64,000 bases of DNA from Polyodon spathula (GCF_017654505.1 NC_054558.1:15413278-15477277), one strand, 5' to 3'. Shown: positions 1-13,126, counted from the stretch's first letter. A program made the numbers and translations. The notes: a model not told the origin generated them from the letters alone.

Positions 1-1229
1 CTTTACGTGTCTGATTATTGACACCACTGACATGCTGCAGTGTTTTAGAAGAACCAGAAGAGCATGTTAAACACTGTCCGGCTTTCAGTCTGCACTGTAT
101 TAATTAGTAGGGTTTGCGAAGTACTGTTACTGAATTTGAGTTTTACTATTACCAGTTCTTTTCGAAACTAACACGTTGCTGTATCTCATGGTGTGTGTTG
201 CAGCATTTTATTGATTTTATGTATTTATTCAACATATTACAGTTAATACTCCCTCCTGCAACAATGCCCTGATTTGAAGTGAGACGAGAGCATGATCTGG
301 ATACACTGTGATCCTGAGATTTATAATTTTTTCTCCTGAGTAAATGTTGAGAAATGTTTTGCCCAGTCGGCTTATGTCCCATGATGTGGGATTAATCATT
401 TCAAAAGATTCGGCAATATAACTTTGAGACACGAACAACACTGGTCACAAAGGTAATGTGTTTTGTTTTAAACTTGGCAGGGTCATCTGCAACACTAAGG
501 CTTTTGATTGTTTGAAACCACAGTTTATTTGTTTATGCTGCCCAGTTTAAAATAATTGTGTCCGTATTCTGATATTTGTTTCATGTATAAAGTATACCTA
601 ATAGTTTTTTTTTGTCTTTTTATTGCATGTTTGTTCCATTCACTTCAGTTGTGACGGTGAGTAACTAACCTGCAAACTAAGTCTTTCTGTAAAAATAAAA
701 AAATAATTTAAAGAACTTCTCCAAACCATTACCTTTTTAGAACTGTGCCATCTGTGCCGATGCACAAGTGAGAGATCATAGCACAAAGGTTAAACAATCA
801 GATTGTTTGATATGTTGTGATTTGTGTATAATTCACACAATAAATGCCACAACTCTATCTTGCACCAATAAAATAACTAATAAATCTGTGTTGTAGGAGT
901 AGAATGACTACTATTTGTAATTGAGGTAAAAAATAAATAAATAAATAAAAAAATATAAAGTGTGTGTGTAATATATATTTATTATTTGTTTATTTTTGTT
1001 TATGCCCCATTCTTGATTTTGTAGTGCTAGTATATTAAGTAACTATCTACTGCGACTATTTTTTTAACCAGGATAATTTCACATTTCCTGCATATGGGGT
1101 TGAGAAATCTGGGAGTGAACTATTACAACATGAGACTATTTCAAAACCTTTTAAGTTTGTGATTCATCCATTACATGCAAATTATTTCCTGTTTTTAAAA
1201 TGTCAAATTTTTTTTGTGTTGTGTTGCAG
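1..1229 (+). other. pitpnb: pitpnb intron (3' part), upstream of first visible exon
   Basis: No coding exon of the gene is recognisable here. The preceding exon, which in the family ends just before the residues NEYMK, must lie left of the window. The stretch is AT-rich and ends in a T-rich tract and a TTGCAG acceptor directly before the exon at 1230. A repeat copy with inverted-looking ends occupies roughly 150-490. Confidence 0.7.
150..490. repeat. Interspersed repeat, family A copy 1 (possible DNA-transposon MITE)
   Basis: The + strand segment from about 290 to 480 (a 'tggatacactgtg' box, a 'cccatgatgtg' box, then 'caaaggtaatgtgtttt') matches, in the same order and spacing, the segment at about 43850-44030. 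Part of its right end also matches 52270-52330. The left part ('ttgctgtatctcatggtg') resembles the reverse complement of the right end seen in other copies and the isolated end at 31215-31290, so terminal inverted repeats are likely. No coding potential was recognised. The family name is unknown to me. Confidence 0.5.
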
Positions 1230-1304
1230 AATGAATATATGAAAGATGACTTCTTTATTAAGATTGAAACATGGCACAAACCTGACATGGGCACAATAGA
1301 AAAT
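1230..1304 (+). CDS. pitpnb: pitpnb coding exon (about residues 100-124)
   Basis: Phosphatidylinositol transfer protein beta is a soluble lipid-transfer protein. It exchanges phosphatidylinositol, phosphatidylcholine and, for beta, sphingomyelin between membranes, mainly at Golgi and ER. This 25-codon, phase-0 exon translates to [16 protein letters not shown] followed by KPDMGTIEN, close to the vertebrate PITP beta segment. DDFF is beta-like, where the alpha paralogue has EDF(L). Borders are TTGCAG before and GTAAGT after. It is the first of six in-frame exons in the window. The reading frame continues without a gap into the exon at 2868. The paralogue call rests on this and later exons, especially the C-terminal ones. 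Confidence 0.96.
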
Positions 1305-2867
1305 GTAAGTATCTTCACTTCCAGTTTCTTGCATCCATTAGACTAGCAACCCAGGTGAAGTGTGTGTATATAGGCTTGGTCATTGCTATTACAAACACTG
1401 AAAATTAGAAGTATATTGAGGCATTTTTATGCTAGTGAGGATACATAATGGGAAATGTTAATCTTTTATTCAGCGCAGTTCATACCGCTTGCATTCTGAT
1501 TCCTCGTACTGCTTCTATTCCGCTATTGGCCAGCATGAATGTCATTATAAACACTGCTTGTTGACTTTGGCCGACCTTTCATTCTGATCAGATTTCATTT
1601 AGGCATGTTACGCTTTGTTTGTGCTTATTGGTTGGGCAGTAAGCACAAACACACTCTGAAAGTGCAGTGTGAAAATAGCGGAATGAAGAAATATTATTTT
1701 CTTTAGTGCTGGGGACAAATATCAGAATACTTATAGGAACATAGCTCCATGTGAAGTCAAAGGCAAAAATCTATGTGTGTGCCGTTGCCATGATAGTTTC
1801 CCAATCTGGCTTATTTTATCTCGTGTTTATAAAAATAACAACACAAACAACTTTAAACCTGATCATATATTTTTTTTGGAACAAGGAAAAATGTCTGTTG
1901 TGGGCTTGGTGTCTGTGATCAAAGTAGTGGTTTACCATGTAGAGTGTGATGGCTGTATCAGTTCATATACACGTGTTCTTCCTGGTTGTGCAGTGATGGA
2001 GACTGTACCTTAACAAACAATACATTCATTTAGAGCATACTCTTAATACATACTCTTCAGTTCCCCTAACACTTTTAAGCCAGTCAGTATTATAAAAGGT
2101 AACTATATATTTTGCCCCATTTACAATAGTTTCCAAGTAATCTGGACATGATGTGAACATTTAGCATCTCAGTAAGGTTGAATGTTAGCTCAAGGTTGAC
2201 AGTGATCACTGCATATAATACTGTTAGAAGTCCCCAACACTTGCGGTAACAATCTTGTAATCCCTAGGCATCCCTCCTGGAATTTCTTACTTATTGGAAT
2301 TTCTTCTGTGTTCCAGAAGATAAAAACATATAACCACATGAGTTGTATTTTAAATGTGGTATGTTTTATCTTCAAGTATGGTACAAGCAGGTTTGAAATT
2401 TACATTCCAGTTGTACAGCCGGAGGTATCGTGGTAATAGGAATGAGCATAATTTTAGAAAATATTGAACTGGTTGGCCATTCAAATGGGAATAAATACAG
2501 TAAAATAAACATGCAGGGGAACCTATAATATTCTGCTGCTTCCAACTGAATGAAGATGTAGAGTGGGATGGATGGACACTTTGTGCATAAGGGTCCACAT
2601 TGTTTGTTTTTTCACGTCAAGTTATACTGTCAGATTTATGGGGATGATCCTCTGCTTTCTTGATTTAAATAGTGTTCTGTTAAGAGTTCCCTCTGAGTGG
2701 CAAATACAGGTATCTTGATGCTGAACCACTTGGATCCTTTAAGATCCCTTTAGACAAATGTTTCGATATCAATCGTCTGCCATGAAAAGTGCAAGCATGG
2801 ATGTGCCAAACGGTCTCTTCACGTTTGTACATGTTCTTAATCTTTCTCTCTCTGTCTGTCTGCATAG
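1305..2867 (+). other. pitpnb: pitpnb intron, 1.56 kb
   Basis: The intron runs from GTAAGT to a CT-rich tract (tctttctctctctgtctg) and CATAG acceptor. Small ORFs inside lack recognisable domains and look like chance. No clear transposon was recognised. Confidence 0.85.
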
Positions 2868-2951
2868 GTTCATGAGCTGGACCCTAATACATGGAAGTGT
2901 GTGGAGGTGGTACCTATTGATATTGCAGACAGAAGTCAAGTCGAACATTCA
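2868..2951 (+). CDS. pitpnb: pitpnb coding exon (about residues 125-152)
   Basis: A 28-codon phase-0 exon translating to [15 protein letters not shown] then [13 protein letters not shown]. The DPNTWK and [10 protein letters not shown] motifs are typical of PITP beta; in alpha the equivalent reads EPEAWKHVE and lacks the E after RSQV. Borders are a pyrimidine tract plus CATAG and GTAAGT. This part of the START-like fold contributes to the beta-sheet wall of the lipid cavity. The following exon lies 9.4 kb away. Confidence 0.96.
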
Positions 2952-4151
2952 GTAAGTATAATAAAATGTTTGCTAGTTTGTTGTTATTTTTACAGTATTT
3001 TCACATGCATACAAGACATAACACTAATATGTGTTACCACAGTAACAGCAGTTTTGTTCACACAGCAGTCCTAGTGCAGTAAGAATAAAAGCATGTTCTA
3101 ATGCCACCTTGTGGCATGTTGCATCTAGTGCCGCGATTGTCTAATAAAAAATAAAAAAAAGAGAAATAAATCTATTTTTTTTTTTTATAATGGGTATTAT
3201 AATATGTCAGTATGATCCATACCCAGGCACAATACAAAGCACTGAATTAACAAACAAAATACTTTTAATTGACCACAAATAATGCATTTGGCACAGTGTG
3301 TGACTTGTGTCCATTCTACTACACTGGTTTTCAGGTTAGGAAGCTCCCTACAAATCTTTTTATCATAAAATTCACTAACGATATAGCTAAAGTTGTATGG
3401 CAACAAAAGTTTATTTACTGCTTTGAGTGTTACATTTTCATATTAATTTAGGCTGTTATGTATAATCTGGGATTTATTGCACAAAAGTGTCGACACAGGT
3501 TTGTGCTAAACTGTACTCTGTTTAGTTTATGATAAGTGAAAAAATGGTTTATCGCAAGATTTACTTATTCAGAAATATCAGCTTGTATTTTAGTTAATTT
3601 TCAAAATGTGTTAAGTTAAAATAATTTTCTAAATATTTATCAAAAAAATTACAAAATAAAAAAGGGTTTCAAATGTGCAAAAAAAAGAATTGACTAAGAA
3701 GACTAAGGAGTAAGAAAATACTTTTTACACCTTTAACTGAGTTGTGCCAAAAGGACACTCGCTCTGCTATAAATGTTCTGGCTTATACATCTTGAGTCTA
3801 AATGGTCTGTCCCTTAAGCCCAAGATAGGAAATTTCATAAACCACACCACACAGGGATGTGCAGAGAACACTACACAAACAGAGTTAAACAAGCAGCCGT
3901 CCTGAGCCACTGTGGAAATGTTTTCTGTACGTTTCAGCATCGTCTTGTTTTACAGGAATTCGAACCAAGGTTTTGAAATCAATTTTCTTACTCCAGTAGA
4001 TTCGCTGGTCCGAACTGACCTTTCCTCTGAACTATGCTTTCGGAATAGCAGCAGTATAAACCAAATATCATAATTCTGAGTGTGTAAAACATTTACAGCT
4101 GTCTGTTTTTATTTCAAAGGGCTATTAAAGATTATGATTAAAATACATTCA

Positions 4152-4492
4152 TCAGGGGGCTCCTGAGTAGCGCATCCGGCAAAAGCACGCTGCATGGAGT
4201 GCAGGATGCGCCCTATAGCCTGGAGGTCACTGGTTCAAGTCCAGGATATTCCATTGCTGACCGTAGACAGGAGTTCCCAGGGGGCGGTGCACAATTGGCC
4301 GAAGTGGGGAGGTCTTAGGTCGGCCAGGGTCTCCTTGGTTCATCCCGCATCAGTGACCCCTGTAGACTGGCAAGGGGACCTGCGGGCCTGCCACTAACCT
4401 GCCCAGAGCTGCCTGGTCCTTGGATGCTGTAGCTCTTGAGAAGGCTGCATGGCAGGCCTGCAGAGTTAAAAGAAGCAGACAGCAATTTTTTT
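4152..4492 (+). mobile_element. tRNA-derived SINE with target-site duplication
   Basis: The head resembles a tRNA, with an A-box-like sequence at 4168-4179 (tagcgcatccgg) and a B box at 4232-4242 (ggttcaagtcc) at tRNA-like spacing. A GC-richer unrelated body follows and ends in a short T-rich/A-rich tail. The insertion is flanked by a near-perfect 11-bp direct repeat, aaatacattca at 4141-4151 and aaatacattta at 4493-4503, as expected for LINE-mediated retroposition. The body (cccagggggcgg, cacaattggcc, taggtcggccagggt) resembles a SINE I associate with acipenseriform fishes; that match is from memory. It is inert DNA inside an intron. Confidence 0.85.
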
Positions 4493-4718
4493 AAATACAT
4501 TTAGCAAAAACTGAAAATAGACTAGGTAAGGCATTTTTTATAATATTGTACAATTTCTTTTCAGTATTTGAGCAAATCCTTACTCTGAACAGGGTCCCAG
4601 TTGGTAAATGTCTGCTGTACTTAAGGTGAGCGACCTAATAATGGTACCCCCTTACAGTAAGCGTCAGCAATTTTGTATTCTGAAGCACTGCATTTGAAAC
4701 AAAGGAATGTCATTTGAA

Positions 4719-4741
4719 GTTTTTTTTTTTTTTTTTTTTTT
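4719..4741. repeat. Poly-T tract
   Basis: An uninterrupted run of about 23 T within the intron; no associated element was recognised. Confidence 0.8.
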
Positions 4742-7164
4742 AAATCTAGAGCTACGATATCCAATAGAAAGGTTATTAAGTGTTTGCTGCTAGGTACGAC
4801 AATTGGTTTTAAAACCTTGGTTGTCTCTTATTTAGTGTGCGTTTACAAAACCAATAACTTTTAGCTGTTTGCTTTGCCTAGTTGCCATCCGTGTTGCATA
4901 ATGTTGGAGAATGTTTAGATCTTAAGCACATTGCTCATCTGTGTTAAAAATGCCAGATTGCTGTCTTGAAATGCTATTCTGTTCCAGGTGAAACTGCATG
5001 GAGAAATGGCATCAGTACAGTATTCCGCTGTATCTGTTCGGAGATGTTACTGGTTATGACTACTTGTTGCCTGTCTGCATAAGCAGACATATATGGTGCT
5101 TGACTTCAATAGTGCAGTAAAGGCACAGAGTAAATGAATAGAAAAGGGTCACATACTTATTTTTGGCTATACATGCTTTTGCAGTATTGCTCAAATACAC
5201 AATGATAACGATGCAGATAGTCTTGGCCGTCAATATTTAAAGAAACCTATTTTAAGATTGGTCCACCCAGTATTTCTGGATTAGTGTAAAATATGTTTTT
5301 TGGGGCATTACAATTTAATCTATCTCAGTAGTAGTTAGTTAGATTAGTGTGTTTTCTTTTTGTTTTGGTCATTCTAGAGGTGACATCTGCAACCAGTTTG
5401 CTAATCAGATATCTTTACAAAATACAAGCAATGTATGCGAGTAACATGGCTGTAAATTCCAGATCGGAGTGATGATAGTTGAGGAGCATGCCACATTAGC
5501 CGTACTATTCAGAATAGTACAGAATGAGAATTAGCAATTACATGTTTAATCGCAATTTGAGAAACAATTACGCAGATTTATGCAAAAACTGACAGATGAA
5601 CGGACATACAAGTATCCCTGGAATCTGATCTTCCCGATGAGCTGCTAATGATTCTACCATGTTTCATGGTGATTTGGATAAGCGGTTCTTCAGATATATA
5701 TGCAAAAATATGTGATTCAAATGTTTTTCTCCCATATTGTCTGTTGTCTGAAGCAAACACAGTAGATCAATCGTATAACCTAGTTTTTGTTCTCATACGT
5801 TGCTGCTGAAAATGTGAGAAATCCTTCCTTACTCCTTCGAAAACAATTAACTTCATCTGCTTCCCTTTTTTTATATATATAAAACAAAACATATATTGTA
5901 CACAAGATTCAGTTCATATCCGTTTGAATTCAGACCCGCAAATTTAAAACTGACCCTTTTTATAATGAGCTCCAGCACTCTGATTGTACTAGTTTTGCAT
6001 GATTTGTGTACACAGAGCCTCCCTTGGGGAAGGGTGCAATTTACTGTGCGTGCAAAGATGTACATGCAGTTAACATAAGAGGTCAAAGTTTGGAAATAAT
6101 TCAAGCAAATGAGCCCGCCCCAAACATACATTATTGAAATCATGTTGGAAATGGCATGCAAGCTCTTTTTGTATACTGCAGTAAAACATCCTGTTTTATG
6201 CCAAATGAAAAACAATTTTTTTGCATTGAATTACTAGAGTTAAATTCATGTTACTGAATTACTTCCTTTTCTTGCGGTCCTGTTTCATAAGTGAAATGTT
6301 GGAGACACAAGTGCAGTTTATGAGGTGCAGTATTTTGTCATCATTAAGCAATTTAATTGCTGATTTGTCAAAACATTAATTTGCTTTTTTCATGGATCTG
6401 ACATCAACACCTGCGCTGATTGTGTCCGTCTGTCTGTCTTTTCATACTCTGCACCAATCATGACTAAACTTACTCTCCTAGCCTCCTGTTTTGAAATGCA
6501 TTTGGATATAATTCGATAAACTTGATTTTTATACAAATATTTAACATTTCAGATTCTTAGGAGGCTCTGTATGTGTGTGTTTCTATTGCAGAGGACAATA
6601 TTTTCACCTGATTTTAAACACTATTAAGAATGCAGCTGTGACTTTTTTCCTCCAAATAGGGTTACTTTTCTTAAATAGTTGTACTTTATTCTCTGAAGTT
6701 ATACCCTTTTTCATGCTCTTCTGTTACAAGTCAGCTAATATTGTCTCAAAGCACTGCTTAAGCAGTATGTCTCGGATGTGTAGGCTGAGTGCATTAATAG
6801 TTTCTGTAATTTCCTAAATCTTTAAAATATGTTTAACTAATCAGATAGGCCATCATTGGAAGTTCTCCATCACTATTTTATAAATTACTCTATCATGTAT
6901 TTCTCTAAGACTGCAAGTGCACACCATTTAATTGTTCTGGGAAGTCTATGAAGAAATACTGAATATGAAATTTAATGGGTCTACTCTAACCTTACAGCTA
7001 TGTAAACACCAGACTGACACCTATATTTGACGGTGAAGTGTTTGGGCAAAATTCTAAATGTTTAACACTTTGCTAAAGTTGAACCCCCAAAATATATAAT
7101 TAATAATAATATGAGACGGAGCACAAGGAGGTTAAGTGACTTGCTTAGGGTCACACAATATTTT

Positions 7165-7395
7165 TTTATATTTGTTTATTTAGCAAACGCCTTTATCCAA
7201 TGCGACTTACAGAGACTAGGGTGTGTAAACTATGCATCAGCTACAGTCACTTAAGTCTCACGGGGCATAACAAGGACATTAAGTGACTTGCTCAGGCACA
7301 GTCACACAGTGAGTCAGTGGCTGAGCCAGGACTTGAACCAGGGAACTCCTGGTTACAAGCCTGTTTCTTTAACTGCTGGACCACACCGCTTTTAC
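7165..7395. mobile_element. SINE fragment (V-SINE/MIR-like)
   Basis: The sequence starts with 'tttagcaaacgcctttatccaatgcgacttacag' (given here in part), a box typical of the conserved region of fish SINE/LINE tails. It continues with 'ttaagtgacttgctcagg', 'gtcacacagtgagtcagtgg' and 'gacttgaaccaggga', a pattern shared with MIR-type SINEs in which the last box is a tRNA-like B box on the + or complementary strand. A partial copy of the middle box ('ttaagtgacttgcttagggtcacaca') lies just upstream at about 7130-7157, so the element may be duplicated or nested. Family assignment is from recall. Confidence 0.65.
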
Positions 7396-9740
7396 CATCT
7401 CTTAATCCAGCTGGGGATTTGTGAGAAATCAAGGTGGTTGTCGTTGTCGCCACGTAGTGTGAGAGGTAGTGGAGATCAGAGAAGTAGGGTCAACATCTGC
7501 ATTCTAAATATCTCAGGATATTCTTATCCTCACCTGAAGAGACCTTTGTGTTCTTGAAATTTAAACCTGTTTATACAATTTTAAAAAGCTATAGTAATAC
7601 TCAATCACACTTCTGTTACGTTTTGATGAGTAATACTTTCTCATTTAAAACAATTGAGAGACTAATAGTTGAAAAGTTTAAGAAATTTATTTTAGCATTA
7701 CTTCCAATTGGGGGGGAAAAATGTGCTGGTGTATACAACATTCTAACAAAGAAACATTCACTAGGGAATAGAAATAATGGATATATTTTTCTGATTTGTG
7801 TTGGGATTTGTTTTATTATAGCACTGGGGTCTACTGTACTTGGAATAAATATACCCCGATCTGTGTAGTTCTGTGGTTAAGAGAGTAGTAATGAAGGTGA
7901 ATGGGGGTGTTCATTATTGTATTGTGCTGATAACGGTTTCAGCCAAAGGCAATGCCCCAGGCTAAAACTGAGCTGTAACAGCAGTGAGTTTATTACATGC
8001 ATATGATACACAAACTAGCAGATTCTTTCAGTTAATCATTAGATACGCCATACCTATAACAAATTGTCTTTCTTATAAAGCTAGCTTGCCAACCATAAAG
8101 AATATTTATTAACAGAATATTGGGTTGTTTTTTTGTGTTCTTTTGCCCCTCCCCCATCAAGTAGCCCTGAAAAACAATTTTGCTTGAGGCGCATCATGAT
8201 TTATTTAAATATAGGTGCCCTAGAGTAACAGTTCATTTTAAAGATATTTTTTCCTACCCTGTAAAAAATGAATAATGTGGCCAAAAAAAAAAAGAGCCCA
8301 TTAGAAACCCATGTGGGAGTCCAATTGGGGGATGATAATGAAGGGCTTGCAATACTGGTGAAGGATGAAACATACCTGATTCTTAATGGAAGCTAGTTTA
8401 TGCAGCTGCTTTGCATGGTGTTTTCTTGCATATATAGATCTACATGATGGGATTACTGCTTTTCTACTTTTACCTTGCTGTTTCATAACTGGAAACCTCC
8501 CTTACATTTGACAGGGCGTTATGGTTTGTAGTCACAGCAGGGATGGTACTAACAGAACTACATGTAGCGTGTCCATTTTATTAACAGTAGACATCTTATA
8601 CCTGGGGTATACATTCTTGTTTCAAGGGTAAAGTTTTGGTGCAGGGAGAAATAGCATGATATGTGTCAAAATGCTGTGCATAGGAAATGTATAAACAGTA
8701 TTTAATGGTTTTTAATAGTTTAGGGTGAGAAGCTTAGTTTGCTTTTCCAATGTAATTTACAATTCACCACAGCCTTTGAGTTGTTAACCCCACAGTGGAT
8801 TATATTCTAACCTGTTTTAACCAGGGTTGGGGTCAATACCGCTTTTCAATTCCAATTCGATTTAATCGGTTCCAGAAAATCATTGATCAGCATTGCAATT
8901 AGCAGTGTCTCTAAAATATTAATAATGTTATATTTATTTTTTAAAGACTAAAGACCGTTGGGCTAAAAAAGTTAGGGTAAGAGTTAGGGTAAGACCCAGT
9001 AGCTTAGATTTCTGCTCCCCACCACAGGGTATTAGCAAAATTAGCTGTATTAGACAAAATATGAACATTATGTGAAAACATTCATGGGTAATGCGCTCTA
9101 ACAAACATACCACCATATTCATTTGGAACCCTCTGGTGCCCATATTTAATAGCAGGTGTGTCGTTTTAGGGCATGCAGTGTTCTCTGTTGATTACTATAA
9201 TAACTTATGTGCAAGGTTTTTGTATAAAAAATCTGATTTTTATATGAAAGGTCTTCCCATCTAGATGTTATTGAAAATCAGGACCCTACAGAAGTTGTTT
9301 CCTAGTTAATCATTCATAACATTTAAACAATCTCTAGTACTACATTTAGAAATACTGAAAAACTTAGATGACAAATGTTTCAACTAGAAGTCTGTCTCAG
9401 TGTTGTAATGAGTTTTGATTCATACACTTACATAATTGGGTGGTGTGGAGTCCACCCCTGATTTTGATCATGTGTGAGGGATGCAAGTGTGCTGATTATC
9501 CTCACTTTAGACATTAGCCTTGCAGAGGTGTGAATGGCGTTAGTTAGGAGAGAATTATATATATGGTGAGATCATAAGTGATGTAGTTTTGGTATTTCTT
9601 TTGTTAATACCGAATCTGCTGTTGGTTGTGCAATTGATTGTTGCTTCCCACCTTTAGGCCTAGGTGTTTTTGAAAACAAGATGCTTCAAAAGGCCTAATT
9701 TAAAAATGAATGAATGAATAAATACAATTAGATTTTTCAA

Positions 9741-9767
9741 GCAAAAAAAAAAAAAAAAAAAAAAAAA
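9741..9767. repeat. Poly-A tract
   Basis: About 27 A in a row, preceded by a (gaat)n-like stretch (tgaatgaatgaataaata). It may be the tail of an unrecognised retroposed sequence on its left. The sequence to its right is abruptly GC-richer. Confidence 0.8.
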
Positions 9768-12334
9768 TTTGCAAGAAGCGTGAACTCCGCTGCTTCTTCA
9801 CTTGGGGGTTACTGGGAGTGCAGCAGTGCTGTTTCCTCGGAGCAGAGCGCAGACCTCGCTCACCAGGGCTGCAGCTGTCTGCTCCGGCACTGTTCCAACA
9901 GAGATAATGAGAGGAGAAGTCTACAGCTGGTGGCAAGCACAATGAACCAGGAGCCAGGGCCCCCTCCGGCCCCTGACAGAGACAGAATATTAACTAAGTC
10001 AGCAGGCTGTCTCCTTCCACATTACTGCTCTTTTGCAGTAAATACTGGAATAATAAAAATGGGTGCCAGTCTGGCTTCATCTAACAGTTAAAAATGGTGC
10101 ACTTTGTCTGGAGGGGTCAAGTCACGTTGTGGAACTTCTAAGTGCGCATTCCAGAAGAATTGCTATGTACTGTGATTCATTGCTCAGTATAAGTGTTGTA
10201 GTTTTGATTTGGTTTCTTGTAGTTTGTAGTTCTAGTTTTCTGGCATTCACTCAATTGACAACTGTTTTATATTATACAACAAGCAAAACGTGGTGGAAAT
10301 ATTTAATTTTGATTCTCAATTAAGTAAATCTTTGGAATAATAAATGTGGAATATGTTATTACTTCAGATCAAAGGTTCTATTCTAACTCTGCCAAAGGGT
10401 GACGAATATCCCAACCACACTTCGGGGTATGTTAATGATACTCCCCCTGGTGTGGTGTAGAAATAGCAGCTTTTACATTGTTCTATTAGAATATTTGTTC
10501 AAGCATTTTCTAGCCAAAGCATTAGCAAAATATGCACATTGTGGGAGGGATAGCAGACATTTTTGGATAGTTTTCATGCCATTGTCTTTCCAGAAAACAG
10601 CCATCAAAATAGCATTTTGTATGTTTTTCAGTTGTTTTCTTTAGCAAACTCCTAAAAAGTTATTAGTGTAATCTCTCAGTATGTTGACATTATAAAATAG
10701 CAAGGCCCCTTGCCATGAACAAGTTCAATTTTGCTTTACATAAAACATTTACTAAACAACCACCCCAAACTTAGTCTCAAAATCGCTGGTTTGTCAGATG
10801 TACTGTTTTGTTTGGAAGAGTATGACTGTTTGTTTTTTAAAAACAAACAAACCAAAAAAAAACACCTTTTGATGCCAACGACCTCTGGGGTTATCGCTCG
10901 CGTTTTGAGGCTTTTAGATCTCCCTTATTCTATTACTAGTGTCTCGCTGATTTCCTGCCAGTGGAACAGACGAGCAGATAAAATGAATATCTCAATGTTC
11001 CACCAAGTTAAGTCTGCTTGTATTTCAAATTAACTAGAAATTACAATGCAGTGTTTTATCCAAATTTAAATTGGGTATCCAACAAAAGGTGGCAGGCCCC
11101 AATCAACCGAGAGAACCTGTCTGGAACCATCATACTGTAGCAGCGTAGCATCTTTTCTGTGCGGTATAGGAATCAATGTGGGTTCAGATGGGGCTCTTTT
11201 ATACATGTAACACGTGAAGTGAATGTGGAGAGGTTATCAAGTTCTTCTAACTTAGGCTGTTTCCACTGCCAAGAGCCCCTTTATCATTTTCTGTTCCAAC
11301 ACTACAGGATCTTTTTGAAAGACATTTGCAATTATTATTTTATTCTTTTTTCAGCAGCAGAATGAAAGGCATAGTTGGTGGCATGATTCTCATTAAGGCT
11401 TACACTGCACCGTGCTGCCCTGTTTGACTATGCTGCAGCTATTCAGTAATATATGTACACATTTGTTTGTGTGATCTGTCATTGTTCATGCCATTTAGTG
11501 TTGAACATGGGTGGACAGTGCCCTGTGGATATGAAATCAGGGTTCATGGTAATGACTATTCTGCAGCAGCCCTATTCCCAGCTCAGAATATACTGTGGGC
11601 TTTTCATACATAGGTGTTTTAATAATAAATAATAATATTAATAATAAATAGCATTGATTTCTAATCACTAACACTTGTTTTTGGCACACCAGTAAGAATG
11701 CTTCTCTGTTTTTCTTCAACTTGTTTAATTTGAAAGTGGAATTAGTTTCATCTATTACACTGAGGAAGAGGTTTGTAATTAAATATCTAGTACTGTATAA
11801 CCATGTTGTTTATTGGGATAAATGGGAGGATGGAAAAGCAGACTCGACCTGCATTGAAGAATGTTTTACACTTCAAGTTTTCATTAAATTTTGCAAGACC
11901 AAAATAATTAGTTGTCCTTCAGTTTTGCATCAATAATTTTTTTTTTATTAACAATAGCAGCGCAGGGACGAACATTTTCATATCCAGATGTTCAGTCAAG
12001 ATTTAGATATTCGTGTGAATTTGTTCATTTGCAAAAGTAATAAAAGCCATTATATGCAACATGTTACTTAAAGTAGCTTTTATAATTTAGAAATGGGTTC
12101 TCATTCAAGCCTCAATCATACAGTGCACCACCAAGAATGAATCACTATTAAGGTTCTTGTTAGTGTGTGTATGTGTTACTTTTTTTCTAAAACGCTAGAA
12201 TTTAAAAGGGGGACTTTATTTTTCAGCATTACATTACTTATTAAACATTTATGAAGTGAAATATGGGAATATGTTGGTGCCCTGGTAGACTTGTATTTAA
12301 ACTGATCTCAATCACTACTACGTTTATTTTGCAG

Positions 12335-12412
12335 GATTACAAAACTGACGAGGACCCGGCAATATTTCAGTCAGTCAAGACTGGCAGAGGACCCCTGGGG
12401 GCGGACTGGAAG
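12335..12412 (+). CDS. pitpnb: pitpnb coding exon (about residues 153-178)
   Basis: A 26-codon phase-0 exon translating to [17 protein letters not shown] then RGPLGADWK. It matches the family segment DYKxxEDPAxFxSxKTxRGPLGxxWK, which includes the regulatory-loop threonine/serine region of class I PITPs. The acceptor is TTTGCAG and the donor GTATTG, weaker than the GTAAGT of the first two exons. [11 protein letters not shown] is nearer to PITP beta (ALFQSVKT) than to alpha (KFKSIKT). Confidence 0.96.
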
Positions 12413-13071
12413 GTATTGTGAAAAAACCTTGCACCCTTAATCTGAAATCTTCACTGCTAAAATGGGCTGGAGTTTAGACAGCTCGGAGGAGGAGGAGAGG
12501 TGGGGTAGGGAGGTGGAGAGTGTGAGTGGCAGAGCTATACGTTCTGGTTTGATGAAGACAAATTGCCTCTTTCACTGCTAATTTGGTTTAATAGAGAGGA
12601 GGCTAGATTAGCACACAAAGATCTGCACTGTCAACCCCAACCGAGCACTGGAATAAGTGCCTGCTTGGAGATTCCTTTGGTTTGAATGAACTGCTAGTTG
12701 ACGAGCTGTTAGTGTTAGCAGAGCATGCACATTGTAAAAAGTAGCCGTTTCACTGCCACATTTCTTTAAAACACAGCTGTTTTTCTATGTTTCTTTCAGT
12801 CGAGTTGCATTACCGGTGTTATCTACAAAAAACTGTGCCATATTCATGAAAACAGTCATTAAGTAACTGTCTTCAGAGTTTTGTGAATAGGGCCTATTTG
12901 TTTCCCTGCTGCATGTTTAAATCTCAGTGATAGTTTATTTAATTTTTCCATGTTCATTTCTTTGGCTTTACAAAACAAGGCTTCTGCCCAGGAGTTAAAA
13001 AATAAATTGGCTTAGAGTTGTCTAGCCCTCCAAAAACCAAAGGCTAGGCATCCTTGTGTGTGTGTGTCTAA

Positions 13072-13072
<1 letters not shown>

Positions 13073-13126
<54 letters not shown>
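13073..13126. repeat. (ATCT)n microsatellite
   Basis: About 13 consecutive tetranucleotide units, preceded by a short (tg)n run at about 13055-13066 and ending in tatatag. A length-polymorphic locus is likely. Confidence 0.95.

Larger units (their letters stand above)
2952..12334 (+). other. pitpnb: pitpnb intron, 9.4 kb
   Basis: A large AT-rich intron with a tRNA-derived SINE (4152-4492), a MIR/V-SINE-like element (7165-7395), poly-T and poly-A tracts (about 4719-4741, 9741-9767) and a GC-richer patch at about 9775-10010. No further coding exon was seen: the flanking exons join in frame and correspond to adjacent protein segments. ORFs of 60-114 codons here have no recognisable domain. Confidence 0.85.

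Noticed and set aside
5871..6215. 114-codon - strand ORF
   Set aside because: No domain or conserved motif; AT-rich intron background makes such lengths plausible by chance.
8817..8915. Repeat-like ccagggttggggtcaatacc segment
   Set aside because: It resembles a fish repeat from memory, but I see no second copy, inverted end or target duplication in the window.
8969..8993. Telomere-like gttagggtaagagttagggtaag
   Set aside because: Only two imperfect TTAGGG units; too short to call an interstitial telomere.
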